DNA of 64,000 nucleotides, from contig OX243826.1 in NCBI GenBank assembly GCA_945859605.1, positions 484,416 through 548,415 of the forward strand, in the 5' to 3' direction. Made by a program: the position numbers and the translations under genes. The notes under the pieces are model-generated. The model did no database searches. It saw only the letters and a list, made by a program, of their open reading frames with translations, and was not told where the DNA came from. Every line of letters starts with the position of its first letter. Positions within the stretch are counted from its first letter, which is position 1. Of this stretch, positions 47,790 through 59,300 are shown piece by piece. Source of the stretch: Lumbricus rubellus (Eukaryota; Annelida; Clitellata; Crassiclitellata; Lumbricidae).

Positions 47790-50644
47790 TTGATTGCACT
47801 ACACCTAAATGTTATAGAACCATCACAACCTATGACGATCGAATTGTTGGAGAATGAATACCCTCAGCTTTTCGATGGCATTGGAAAACTGAAGAACTTC
47901 AGTGTTAAACCACACATCGATGAGAATGTTAAACCATCAGCACAGCCACACAGAAGAATACCATTCCACATACGCAAGAAGGTAGAAAAGGAATTGGAGG
48001 TTCTTCTTGAAAAGGGCATCATCGAAAGAATTGAAGGACCGACACCCTGGATGTCACCGATTGTAACTCCAGTGAAACCTAAAGAACCAGACAAGGTGCG
48101 CATTTATGTTGACATGAGACAAGCAAATAAAGCTATTCTTCGTGAGAGACATGTAACCCCTACATTGGAGGATATCATCAACGATTTAAATGGAGCGAAG
48201 AAATTCTCTAAATTAGACCTCAGAGCTGGTTATCATCAACTGGAATTGGATCCAGACAGTCGATATATAACTACATTTTCTACACATGTCGGCTTATTCA
48301 GATACAGAAGGCTCAATTTTGGAATATCTTCAGCAAGTGAAGTATTTCAGAACACTATTGCACAGGTCCTGGAAGGAATTCCCGGTGTCATGAACATTAG
48401 TGATGACATCATTATTCATGGACGTACAGCTGCAGAACATGACAAAAGTCTGCGTGCTGTGATCAGTCGCTTGGTGGACAGTGGCTTAACTCTCAACAAG
48501 AACAAGTGTGAACTAAACAAAACATCACTTACATTCTTTGGGAATGTATTTTCAGAAAGAGGAGTCAGCTTAGATCCAGACAAGGTCAATGCTCTGATGA
48601 ACATGACACAGCCAACAAATGCCACAGAAGTTAGAAGCCTTCTTGGAATGTTGAATTACAATTCTCGATTCATCAAAGACTATGCGACTAAAACTCAACC
48701 GTTAAGAGAATTAACGAAAACAACAGTACCATTCAAATGGGGATCTGTTGAACAACAGGCGTTTGCAGAACTCAAGGAATGCATGTGCGAGAATGCAACT
48801 ACCGCTTATTATGATCATAACAGAAGATCATGTGTCACCGTGGATGCAAGTCCTGTTGGACTCAGTGCGATTCTTGCTCAGAAAGATGATCAAGGTCACA
48901 TGCAAGTCATTACATACGTGAGTAGATCACTAACGGAAGTTGAGCAACGTTACTCACAAACAGAACGTGAGGCTCTTGCATGCGTTTGGGCATGTGAGCG
49001 TTTACACCGATACCTTTTGATCTGATCAGCGATCACAAGCCACTTGAAGCCATATATGGGTATACTCGAAGCAAGTTATGTGCCAGAATGGAAAGATGGT
49101 GCATCAGACTGCAGCCTTACGACTTCAGAATCATCCATAAAGCTGGAAAAGATAACCCAGCTGATTACCTGTCACGCCATCCAGTAGCTGATCAAGGAAG
49201 CACAGATGAGAGATCACACAAAGTCTCAGAGGAATACATCAATTTCATTGTCAACAATGCAATTCCTAAAGCCATGACATTGGAACAAATTGCAGATGCA
49301 ACAGTGTCTGATGAAATTCTGCAGCAGATTTTTCAATGTATCGAATCCGACAACTGGAATGACGCTTCGAAATCGACAGATCTTCGTCCGTTATACAATG
49401 TCCGTGATGAACTGTGCTCGTCTGCAGATGGCAAGATACTATTAAGAGGTACACGAATAGTGATTCCGCACAGTCTACAGCAACAGGTCATCCGATTATC
49501 CCATGAAGGTCATCAAGGAATAACAAAAACAAAGAAACTTCTACGACAGAAAGTATGGTTTCCAGGCATAGACAAGGCAGCTGAAGATGCTGTTAGACAA
49601 TGCTTATCGTGTCAGATAGCTACACCAGAAATCTCTTCAGAACCTCTACAGATGACTCCACTACCAGAGGGTTCGTGGCAAAATCTTTCAGCTGATTTCT
49701 GCGGTCCTTTACCGAGTGGTGAATACCTGCTGGTCATCATCGACGACTATTCTCGATATCCAGTCGTTGAAATCATCACGTCAACATCCGCTAGTGCTGT
49801 CATTCCTGCTTTTGACAGAGTCTTCGCTATGTTTGGATCGCCGATCACAGTGAAAACTGATAATGGCTCTCCATTCAACAGTGAACAATTCAGGCAATTC
49901 GCTGAATATGCCGGTTTCAAGCACCGACGTATCACGCCTTATTGGCCAAGAGCCAATGGTGAAGCAGAGATATTTATGAGAACCTTGAAGAAAATCCTTC
50001 AAATTGCCCATGTTGAGAGAAAGAACTGGAAACAAGAGATGTACACATTTCTTCGTGCATATAGATCCACACCGCACACTACAACGGAAAGAATTCCTGC
50101 TGAATTCTTACTAAGATATACATTCAGAGGACGTATTCCAGACACATCAAAGTTTGTCACTGATGAAGACTTAAGAATACAAGACACCAAAGCCAAACAG
50201 AAAATAAAGACCTATGCTGACAGTAGAAACTCTAATCGCACTCAGAGAGAATTCAGAATTGGAGATACTGTGCTAGTGAAGAAACTTCGAGGCAATAAAA
50301 TATCCGGATATTATGACAGTATTCCATTAACAGTAACCAACATTAAAGGAACAATGATCACAGCTAAAAGAAACGGATACTCAGTAACAAGAAACTCAAC
50401 ATTCTTCAAGAAAATCGACAGTGCCAGTCAAAGAAATGTGAGGGAAGATGTCAATGAAGATGAGGATGATTGTATCCCAACTCAAGTCCAACCACCAAAT
50501 GGAACAATGGAAAGAAGACCTGGAACTCCAAGATGCAACTTGCCAACACAAGAGGAGAATCGACCTGAGAATGGACCTATTCAACCACGTCGCTACCCAC
50601 ATCGGATGAGTAGAAGACCACCAAGACGTTTTAGTCCAGAATGA
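47790..50644 (+). pseudogene. pol: Gypsy reverse transcriptase, RNase H and integrase, frameshifted
   Basis: Reverse transcriptase: YVDMRQANKAI, SKLDLRAGYHQLEL, FRYRRLNFGISSA and the active site NISDDIIIHG. RNase H: VTVDASPVGLSAILAQ. A one-base loss at ~49018 in a T run shifts the frame; RNase H then continues (SDHKPLEAIYG). Integrase: H2C2 zinc region (HEGHQGITKTKKLL...CLSCQ), core Asp in SADFCGPL, Asp in KTDNGSPF, Glu in ANGEAEIF. There is no chromodomain; a Pro/Arg-rich tail ends at 50644. Confidence 0.88.
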
Positions 50645-50649
50645 ACAGT

Positions 50650-50790
50650 CGTGTCTTAAAGACTGTTCTGAGAGACTGTTCTGATAAACTACATTCTGAG
50701 AGACTGTTCTGAGAGACTGTTCTGATAAACTATATTCTGAGAGACTGTTCTCAGAGACTGTTTAGTTCTCAGTAGAGACTGTTATGATGT
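50650..50790 (+). repeat. Tandem repeat 3' of the Gypsy integrase
   Basis: Four to five variants of GAGAGACTGTTCTGAGA/GATAAACTA, about 20 bases each, between the pol stop and the polypurine tract. Confidence 0.75.
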
Positions 50791-50868
50791 TATGAAAAAC
50801 TGTATATGCTGGAACTCTGTTAAGCCATATACAGACACTATAGAAGTTAGCATTTAAAGAAGGGGGGA

Positions 50869-51033
50869 TGTAGTATAGTAGGGAACCAGCTGTAATAATA
50901 ATAATAGCATAGAACCAGTCCAGAGTCAGAGGAAGATTCGAGAAGATCTAAAATGGCGGATAGACAGAATAACAACGCAGAACGATTGAATGTGCAGTTT
51001 AATTAAAATACTATTGTCAATAAAGTGTATTTA
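50869..51033 (+). repeat. 3' LTR (165 bp)
   Basis: Copy of 46334-46498 with two base differences; preceded by the polypurine tract. Confidence 0.92.
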
Positions 51034-51091
51034 ATGACTATAACCATAAAAATCATCACCTCTCAAATACTTTAACTGGAAAGATGTCTGC
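51034..51091. repeat. 58-bp direct repeat, right copy
   Basis: Identical to 46276-46333. To its right the host sequence continues as in the other gene copies. Confidence 0.9.
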
Positions 51092-51480
51092 CTCAAACCG
51101 AATGCTGATCTGTTGTATGTGCTGATTCTTCTTGGAACTGCTCGCCCTTCCTACAAACGACCCGCGGTGCACTTGGAAATGCAACTCCATCGTATAATAC
51201 ACGACATAAAATAGGCATATGCGACTTCATACGGACGGTGATTGATCGCATTACCACGTTATCTCCACGTTCTTGTTCTTGAGTCTAATACACCTGCAGT
51301 ATACAAACTATCTATTATCGTGCTTTTCAATTCAAAAACAAGTTTTAAATTCGAATTTTGAAGGTCTGTAGTTTGTCTTAACGGATGAGTAAAAGAGAAC
51401 TTGACATTATGCCTCGCTGTTATGAAGCGACGTCAGTTATTCAACGTTGTCGGTCATTGCAGTCTTACTTTGTACTGTTC
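51077..51480 (-). promoter_or_regulatory. First (untranslated) exon and promoter region of host gene copy 2
   Basis: Similar to 14101-14520 and 59301-59700: conserved GAGATAACGTGGTAAT and CAAGAACGTGG words and the GTTAAAGT donor (51076). The TATA-like box is not kept (51455 region reads TCATTGCAGTC), so promoter strength may differ. The exon is separated from exon 2 (22644) by ~28 kb because of the Polinton and Gypsy insertions. Confidence 0.5.
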
Positions 51481-52490
51481 TATGCATAAAATAAGAAGAC
51501 ACCTGCATAACAAGATTGTTTATCTTGCGTTTACAGATAGATCCGAGCCCAGACCATGGTAGACATGCAAGTTGAAAGAGATGTATACAGGGTGGGCCAA
51601 AGAAAAACAACCCGCGGTTTTGTCATTATCTTGGCCAGATGCAAGACTTTTAAATCAAATTTTACAGGCTTCAGAGCAATTCATATCTGCGTATGTGGTA
51701 TCCGGTCAAAATCTTCCTACTTCATCTGAGGCCGCTTAGAGCAATCCGTCGCTCCGTCTCCTCCTATCTCTTTACCTCAATTTGTAATCGTAAACTCGGA
51801 ACGCCAAAGCAAAGTCTCGGGAACCAGCATGGGCGGAGTTTGGTTTCCGTTCTTGGGAGGGCTAACGAGTCTGGGCCTTCTGAGGGCGGGGGCGCTAACC
51901 CCAAAAAGGATTCCATTTTTATGGTAAAAAGTTGAATTTGGGTCTTCTTGGGGGTGCTTAACCCCCCAGCCCCTGATGACCTCCGCCCATGAGAACCAGT
52001 TTATTCACAGGCGCTCAATCAAAAAAGTCGATAGGCAGTCTCCTAAGAGAGTCAGGCAGTCGCCTGAGAGTCATGCAAGGAGTGAGACGGACGGCTAGCG
52101 TGGTTAATTGATGTTTAGTGTAATGGACGTTGAGCGAAGGCTGAAGTTGGCAGTTGGATGTGATCACGGATGGAGATTTAGGCCTAATTCTCCTATCCGC
52201 ATCCTAGGCCTACATAATTATACTTGTGGTTTTTGGCCAGAACCTTATCTTCTCCTACCACGTAACCCATCTTCCCCGCACTTGCTCCATTCGCATACGA
52301 CGATAGGTTAGAGACATTCGCAGAATCCGCCCTTTGTTCAACTTCAAAATTTCATCAACAATAACCACAAACAATAACCACAAACAATAACCACAAAACA
52401 CCAGCACATAACTCCTGTCCTCACTCCACACTGTGTCCACAGGCTCAATATTTCGAGTTTAAAGTCCTTTCCCTAACTGACAACACACTT
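51481..52490. other. Spacer between copies 2 and 3, with transposon fragments
   Basis: 51587-51625 resembles a single mariner-type terminus (TATACAGGGTGGGCCAAAG), with no partner seen. 51800-51985 resembles a repeat rich in AACCCC/GGGGTT words. 52340-52405 has AATAACCACAAAC repeats. No gene is recognised. Confidence 0.4.
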
Positions 52491-52491
52491 G

Positions 52492-52712
52492 TGGGGCGCG
52501 GTGGTGTAGTGGTGGCGTCATTGCCTTGAAGCCGGAAGGTTCGAGGTTCGAATCCACCTCGCTGCGTAAGATCCTTGGGCAAGTTCTTCACTCACAATTG
52601 CTCAGCGCTTCGGCGTGAAACTCCGATGCAGTGTCCGCTCTGCATTCGGGAGCGCCTCTGAGTAGAGAGCTTGAAAGGGCGCTATAACAAGTGCACATAC
52701 AAACAAACAAAC
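52492..52712 (+). mobile_element. tRNA-derived SINE, best-preserved copy
   Basis: tRNA-like head GCGCGGTGGTGTAGTGG (box A) and GGTTCGAATCC (box B, ~52545). The body has CCTTGGGCAAGTTCTTCACT, CAGCGCTTCGGCGTGAAACT and GGGAGCGCCTCTGAGTAGAG, then a tail GCGCTATAACAAGTGCACATAC with (CAAA)n. Confidence 0.85.
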
Positions 52713-53366
52713 TTCATTCCTCTCGTTATTCCTATCTCCGTCAGCTGTTCACTGTCCAACAGCACCGTTCAACCTGTTTTTGTTCAACCGTGACTCTGCT
52801 CCGTCCTGCCATCACCTCATCGCTTAAATTTGCAATTCGCTCTCATGCCTGGGAATAATCTTGCTCGTCGCTCATCCTTAGACGTTAATTCAGTGTGTTC
52901 TTTTAATTTTTATGTTGCACTGCAACGGAACCATGTAGGCTAAATATCAGTGGAAGCCTTGTAAAGAAATCGCGATCAGTGGAAGGGTATAAATTAGAGT
53001 GGCACCCTGTTACATCTAGGTCTAATTTAGAATTTACAAGTGGTAGATAAGTCTCTACGAGTCGAACGGAGAGATAAGATACTCTGACCTTTTGAGTTAA
53101 AATAGGCTAACACATTAAACTGATGAAGTTGTACTTTATTCAGAGATACCAGTGGCTTGAGATAACAAGAGCTATCTAGTCTGGCTGAAAATAACGCACA
53201 CAGCTGAGCAGGTGCCAAATTCTTAGCTTCGTATAATTATGGCTGAATCGGTTTCGTAAAAGATTTCTTTCGTCGTATAGCTTTCTGTGTGCTTTTCCGT
53301 ATTTTTTATGGCTCACGTCTACCACCGGCGATTTAGATAGGACTGCCGACGAGACGTGACATTGTG
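52713..53366 (-). other. 3' UTR and downstream of host gene copy 3
   Basis: From about 52845 to the stop codon the sequence is similar to 62615-63129 downstream of copy 4, for example AGATAAGTCTCTACGAGTC and TTCTTTCGTCGTATA words. On the minus strand AATAAA at 53135-53140 is a likely poly(A) signal, also present in copy 4. Confidence 0.55.
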
Positions 53367-53533
53367 TTAGTTGGGAAGATCAATGTGAAAACAGGAAGGA
53401 TCGTGCTGCAAAGCGCCGTTGACTGTAACTTTGGCACATCCAGCAAATTCTGTTTCGTTTAAGTGTAAGTCGTACACATTGAGACAAACTGTGTACCAGT
53501 ACTTCGTGTGACATTTCGTAAATGGCTCTGAGA
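53367..53533 (-). CDS. Host gene copy 3, exon 5 (C-terminal DUF4773-like segment)
   Basis: Opens after the acceptor TTATTCTTTCAG in phase 1 and ends TAA (53369-53367). Encodes 54 residues with YTVCLNVYDLHLNETEFAGC, an N-glycosylation-type NET, and a last Cys in DPSCFHI. The exon matches copy 4 (63130-63308) closely and copy 2 (16342-16499) more distantly. Confidence 0.75.
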
Positions 53534-54557
53534 CTGAAAGAATAACAACATCGGTTTTTCCTTTTATACATCATTAAGCAACGGCTCTGAACAGGTTTCT
53601 AATTATAAGGTAGCCTATGCATTCCAAATGATCCAAAACCACACTTGCGAAAAATATAAAAACTCTTAGCGAACTAGGAAACTTTAAATTGACCTTAATT
53701 AAAAAAAACTTTGGGTTTCAGGCCATGTTGGTTCTGTGAAAAGCTTGGCTCCAGTCAATCTATTGTGCTCTTTAAGAAGAAGTAATGTTTCAACTCAGAG
53801 TGCACGATGGATCACTAAAGCATGGAATAATAGTATCGCTTTAAATAAATAAAGTAGGAATGCTGCTTTTAACGCTCTATTAATCGAATAATCGAAAAAC
53901 TCTAGCCAATAAAATTAATGTTTGTCTTCTTCGATTAATTTTGAATAATTTTTTACTTATTACAATCATGGCGTCAAGCGGTCAATTCCGCAGTGAACAA
54001 TAATATTAATAATTATAGAAAAAATGATTAGGCCTATGTGAAACTTCCTAGTGCAATAGCTTATTAAGCGATCATTTTGCACCTGAAAATTGACTTTAAA
54101 TTTTGATAGGAAAACACGATTTATAAGTCAACTAATGTACCGGTAATAGTCTTCGTTGCAGTTTTACAGAGGTTTTTGTTAAAAGAAAGCACGTTGTAAC
54201 TGACATGTTGACTACATTGTTTGAAAGTTCACATGAAATCAATCAAATCAAAAACAACATGAGTTTGCAGTCAAATAAGAGACAATTAATTAACCAAATC
54301 GATGAGACCCCAGTTTATCAAATCATAAACATAGAGGCAATAGACTGAATGGAGCAGATGGTAAGACCGTCGAATTATGCCCTGCATTACGATCTGGATT
54401 TAGATTTTATAATTTTTGTGTGTTTTTACTTGTCCTGCTCAATGCTATGAATTAGAAATGTTTATTCCGACGTGTAGGCCTATGTAGTCCAACACCAAAC
54501 TATTATAGCGGATAGCAATTGGCTAAATATAGAATATTCTTTTCTTGGCACACCCAC
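53534..54557. other. Intron 4 of host gene copy 3, no feature seen
   Basis: AT-rich, no supported gene, RNA or repeat family. Confidence 0.4.
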
Positions 54558-54633
54558 CTGAATGTTCCTCATTGATGAATACAGTATCCTCCGTTTCCGC
54601 TTTGAGCGTCATGCGTTGAGTCGCCGGAATATA

Positions 54634-55248
54634 CAGGGTGGTCCAAAATAAACTGCACAATGATAAATTGATAGTACTTTATTCAGACCAATTCAAATAT
54701 AACCGTGAAAATTCACAAAAACACAGCAATTATTTTTACTGTAACATTACATGGATGGATTTCGTTACATAAAATGTTCAATGTGTCCTCCTTGCTGCTC
54801 GACCACGCTTTGAAGCCAACGACGCCATTGATCAATTGCGCGGTCAATGAAACGCAATCGCTGTTCAACTGCTGTCCAACTTTGCGCCTGTACTGGTTAA
54901 GTCCGAGATCTTTCTTTACAATACGTTTAACAGTTGAACGTGAAATGCCGGTTTCACGTGCGATCTCCCGTGGGCTCTTATGGCTTAGCGGTTTGTCTTC
55001 CTGGCTACAGATAAGGTCGCTTACCAACTTGATATTTGCATCTGTTCGAGCTGATTTCGGACGTCCGCAACCCAGCTTCCTAGCTGTGGTACCTTCGGTA
55101 TCAATTTTTTTAATGAGGATAGTACGACGTTTCCATGTCTTATTTGGAAATTCTTTCATCATACGCAAGAAAAATGGCATTAAACATTGAATTGTTATAC
55201 ATTATATCAAGAAAACTGTCACTGTGCAGTTTATTTTGGACCACCCTG
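54634..55248 (-). mobile_element. mariner-type deletion derivative (615 bp), TA target, 26-bp TIRs
   Basis: Perfect 26-bp TIRs (CAGGGTGGTCCAAAATAAACTGCACA) and a TA duplication (54632-54633, 55249-55250). On the minus strand it keeps the start of a transposase with a helix-turn-helix (SPREIARETGISRSTVKRIV) and, after a deletion junction, the last residues of the C-terminus (DQWRRWLQSVVEQQGG in another frame). The catalytic part is missing, so it is non-autonomous. Perfect TIRs suggest recent insertion. Confidence 0.9.
54790..55180 (-). pseudogene. Truncated mariner transposase (N-terminal helix-turn-helix part)
   Basis: Frame 55180-54713 contains GRPKSARTDANIKLV and the second helix-turn-helix motif (PREIARETGISRSTV), then runs across the deletion into a wrong frame of the C-terminus. 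Only DNA-binding sequence remains; no DDD/E residues. Confidence 0.78.
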
Positions 55249-55319
55249 TATGTTATGCTTAGGCAACCTAAATCAAATCAATCACAGCATCATCGCACAC
55301 AAGATGCACACGATCAGGG

Positions 55320-55450
55320 GCGGATACAAAAATTTTCGAGGGGGCAACATTTTCGGTGATCTTTGCCGAAAACATCGGATGACGTTTTTAGTCATCCGGC
55401 TGAAATCTTTAAGAAATAGGCTTATGCCATTTTCCCTGCCAAAATGTGGA
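55320..55450. repeat. Interspersed repeat fragment
   Basis: GGGGCGGATACAAAAATTTT, then GATGACGTTTTTAGTCATCCGGC and GAAATCTTTAAG: same unidentified family as 20956-21330. In intron 3 of host gene copy 3. Confidence 0.5.
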
Positions 55451-55767
55451 TAGTCGCTGGGAGATGTAGGAGGTCTTCTTAGGGTATCCGGTGAATAGAG
55501 TTGAACGCTTAAGCTGTTATTGAGCAGAACCAGAGCGTCAAGATTGTGTATTATAGAGCATGGACTTTTTTCTCTCGCCTGAGGTGTGTCCTCGTAACCT
55601 TTTCGGTCAGCACTATACACTCTTATGGCTATTTCAGATGCCTCATTCCATGTCCCCTCGTCCTCATCAGACAATTCTTCCGTCGTAAGCAACATCTTGT
55701 CCTGAGTGGTCAGAGAAATAGGGCTGCCAGTGGTCATCGTTGCTGAATTGAGAGAATGGTTCCATGA

Positions 55768-56555
55768 CACTTAATCCCGCGACACTTAATCTCGCGACAC
55801 TTAATACCGCGACAGTTAGTACCGGACAGTTAATCCCGCGACACTTAATTCCGCGACCAATTAATCCCGCGACAGTTAATCCCGGCGACATTTAAGCCCA
55901 CGACACTTAATACCGGGAAAGTAAAATAACATTTTAATACAGCTAAATTCCAAAAGGCAATATTCACAGCAATAGGCCTATTCACTATAATATGTTAAAA
56001 AAGTTAAGCCTGTGCAGTTAAATATTATAAAACCAATAAAATTCGATAAAAGCAACATTTACAGCAATATTCACTGCATGTTTTTCATAAAAAGAGCTCC
56101 GTTGGCAATGTCGCGATGTTTAATGTATAGGCCTTCTCGTAATTTCCATGTAGCCTATCAGGCTAATGAGGCTATCACAGTTTGTTTGCCTTTGTTACAG
56201 CACTGCAGCCAAAATTCGTCTCCAAGTCACTGCCCTATAGTAAACTGAACTTCGCAAATCCTGTTTAAAATCCTTTATAATGATCGTTTTATGTAAAGAT
56301 GTACTAAAGAAAACCTGATCAGAGATGTAGGCCTACCTAATTGGCTATGTGGAAAACAATAGCGTACACATATTCGTACTCGTGTGTGTACAGGTATCAA
56401 GTGTCGCGGTATCAAGTGTCGCGGGATTAACTGTCGCCGGTATTAAATGTCGCCGGGATTAACTGTCGCGGGATTAACTGACGCGGGATTAAATGTCGCC
56501 TGGATAAAGTGTCCGGCATTAACTGTCGCGGTATTAAGTGTCGCGAGATTAAATG
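55768..56555. mobile_element. Foldback-type element with arms of short tandem units (CGCGACACTTAATCC)
   Basis: The left arm (55768-55920) has about ten units like CGCGACACTTAATCC or CGCGACAGTTAATCC, 15-17 bases each. The right arm (56398-56555) has about ten reverse-complement units (GTGTCGCGGGATTAA). The arms enclose ~475 bases with no recognised gene. It lies in intron 3 of host gene copy 3. The superfamily is not known; termini cannot be fixed. Confidence 0.75.
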
Positions 56556-56699
56556 TCGTGCTACCGAGAGAATAAACCCGATCCAGAGTTTCCCTTGCCT
56601 CCATGTCGAAAAGACCCCAAGCTTGCCCCGGTGAAAAGGTTTCAAATTACCCTTCCTAAACATTACATTTTTCTGATTTTGTTAGCTCAATAAATGCGA

Positions 56700-57200
56700 T
56701 GATTGATCCCATAGTTGCAAAAAACTTTTTTCCGTTTTTTATTCTCTCCCAAAAAACGTCGTTCTTTTGGTTTTTTATTTTTCCCGTCGTTTTTTATCGT
56801 TTTTTATTTTTTATTTATCTTTATTTATACATTTACTTCCTATTATTATTTTCCTTAATTTTAATTTATGTCTGATATTTCTTATGTTTTCCGCCAACTC
56901 TCAAAGATTCAGCTAACTAAAAGTCATTATTTCATCGTTTAACATCATCATTTAAGAAATAGCCTACGTGTAGTAGGTTCCTAATCAAGATTTTCATGGT
57001 TAAAATGCGGTTTTAGATGTAGCAAAGTCAAATTATTTTTCGTTTCCGTTTTTTATCGTTTTTTGTGTTTTTTTTATTTTTTTGAAAAAAACCTCGTTTT
57101 TTTACCGTTTTTTATTTCGTTTTCATCGTTTTTTACATCTATGATTGATCCAAATCTAGTGTCGGGGGGGGGGGTAATCTGAAACCGGGGGGGGGGGGAA
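56700..57200. repeat. T-rich low-complexity tract and poly(G) runs
   Basis: Repeated CGTTTTTTATTTTT-like words (56720-56830 and 57040-57135), then G runs at 57162-57172 and 57185-57198. No gene. Confidence 0.8.
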
Positions 57201-57497
57201 TTTTAAAACCTTTACACTGTTGGGAGATGCAGATAATTATTTCCACAGATGTAAGTTCATGCGGAAGACATACAGGATACTAAAATTGTGTCCTATCGTG
57301 TATATGAATAGTCAATATAAAGCGCATCATATAATGGTACTAGGCACTAGCCATTCAAGGGCGCGAAAATGCATGAGAACACAGGAGAAACCGGTAATAC
57401 AGAATATGGAATAGAGGACATTCAACGAAAAATGTTTTTATCGCTTAATTAGAGGACTAAAGAGTCGTTAGCGTGAAGAATGCGGTTGTATACTTAC

Positions 57498-58598
57498 AGT
57501 TATAAGTATTATAGGCTACTAAGTCTTGACAGCATATGCACGTGAGGTTAGAGCATTGAAAACAATCATTCTCCGCCAATCGCTTCGACACATCAATGGT
57601 CGCTTCATCGTCTTGATGTTCCAAGTAGATGTCGTTTGCTGCAACATCAACCAATGCATAATCACGGAGATATAGAAGACTGGCCATTCGCTTACATCAT
57701 ACCGAGATCAGGAAAATGCAGTTCCATTGACTAACTGTCGATCCAGGATGATTACTGCTCTTACCTCGTAACGGTTCTCCATTATAATTCATTTGGTCAT
57801 AATAACATAACATAACAAAACATAGGTTTTTTTATTGCTCCCAAAAACCCATAGCTTGATACAATTTAAGATCAGTGCTAAATTGGGATACAAACGGAGA
57901 ACCTAAAAGGACCGAAGTCCCGCTAGCAGGGCCACCCATGTACCAGAATTATTATTAGGGCCTATATTAAGTGGAAGTTGGTAACATAAGCAGCGGGAGT
58001 CATATGAGTTCAAGATGAAATAATACATAATTATTATTAGTATTGTTTAGTATTAGGATATTTTAGATAAACAAACAGAATATAAGGAATATTTATACAT
58101 TATTTTATAGTGAGTAAGTGGTCACGTAAACGTTTTTTAAAGAGGAGATTAGGCGCACCACAAAATAATATCGATAGGAAGATTATTCCAAACAGTCTTA
58201 ATCGGGAACAGTTTACTTGCGAGTGTTGGCGTTTGTTTCATATAAGAATTTTTCTGTAGCTGCAGAAGTTCATTTACATACATTCTGAAACAAACGTGTG
58301 ATGACATCCCACACTATTCTAAAGTTATTCCCGAACTAGACGAGGTAGTTGAGACGAGGTCGAAAGTAACGCGGGTTGAATGTAACAGACATCAAACAGA
58401 AGAGCGGGGTACCAGCGTATACCAATTCAACACTCACACATTCAATGTGTCATTCATTCTTTCACTCCCACTGTCACTCACTTCTTGTTTATCCATTTAC
58501 TCACCTGACGAATCGAATATGTTCAGTTTTAGTGCTCCAGGCATTTCGAGCAAGAAGACTGCCACCAAAACGCAAACAGATAATTTTCCAAAAGTCAT
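57498..58598 (-). CDS. Host gene copy 3, exons 2-3 (signal peptide and cysteine exon)
   Basis: Exon 2 coding part is 58598-58505 (exon start 58617 after AACTTGCAG): MTFGKLSVCVLVAVFLLEM signal peptide, donor TCAG^GTGAGT. Exon 3 (57638-57498) opens after GATGTTGCAG, is acidic (IYLEHQDDEATID), then has CFQCSNLTCICCQDL, the clearest C..C.CC motif of the array. The donor is GTAAGT. All junctions are phase 1. Together with exons 4 and 5 the intended protein is ~164 residues, secreted, but exon 4 carries a mariner insertion. Confidence 0.75.
57700..58380. other. Intron 2 of host gene copy 3, with probable retrotransposon 3' UTR remnant
   Basis: 57800-57960 has, on the minus strand, GGGACTTCGGTCC and a TTATGTTATGTTATG tail, resembling a LINE 3' end in reverse orientation. 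Low support. The rest shows nothing. Confidence 0.35.
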
Positions 58599-58752
58599 CC
58601 TCCGAAATAAGTGTCACCTGCAAGTTCATAATTACGCAGCCACATTCCGTGAATTTATGTCCAACGTCAAAGAAACCAGATAATTAAATAATGCGATAAC
58701 ACATAAAAATCAATCAGTAAATCAAAACATGTATTGCCATAAAGTGCATAAT

Positions 58753-59060
<308 letters not shown>

Positions 59061-59300
59061 TATGCAAATTATCATAGCATTAATAATAAATTTTCCTTGT
59101 TTTTTAGTAGTATGAGTTGCAATAGTAGGCCTAGTAATAGTAGTAGGCCTTGTAGCTGTAGTCTAGAGGTAACAATAACAGTAGGCCTTGTTGTAGTTGT
59201 ACTGGTAAAAGCAATAATAGGCTAATACTAATAGGGCCTACTAATAATAACAATTACAGGCAATAATCATTAAAATCATTATCACCCAAAATACTTTAAC

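Larger units (their letters stand above)
46334..51033 (+). mobile_element. Gypsy-type LTR retrotransposon, 4.7 kb, recently inserted but mutated
   Basis: The LTRs are 165 bp (46334-46498 and 50869-51033) and differ at only two positions, so insertion is recent. A primer-binding-site-like TTGGCGACGAGG lies at 46518-46529 and a polypurine tract (AAAGAAGGGGGGA) at 50856-50868. The order gag, protease, reverse transcriptase, RNase H, integrase is of Gypsy type, without a chromodomain. Two frameshifts and one stop codon interrupt the genes. The flanking direct repeat is 58 bp, not the usual 4-6 bp. Confidence 0.92.
54558..55267 (-). pseudogene. Host gene copy 3, exon 4, split by a mariner element
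   Basis: The exon runs from the acceptor TTGATTTAG (exon start 55267) to the donor TTCAG^GTGGGT (exon end 54558) and is interrupted by 54634-55248 at a TA. Outside the insert, 93 coding bases remain, in phase 1 on both sides, starting CLSITY on one side; on the other side of the insert the frame reads MTLKAETEDTVFI. This is homologous to exon 4 of copy 2 and to the middle of DUF4773 proteins. Unless the insert is spliced out or the exon skipped (skipping would keep phase), the gene is broken. Confidence 0.72.

Noticed and set aside
54705..55190. A 161-residue plus-strand frame
   Set aside because: It is antisense to the truncated mariner transposase.
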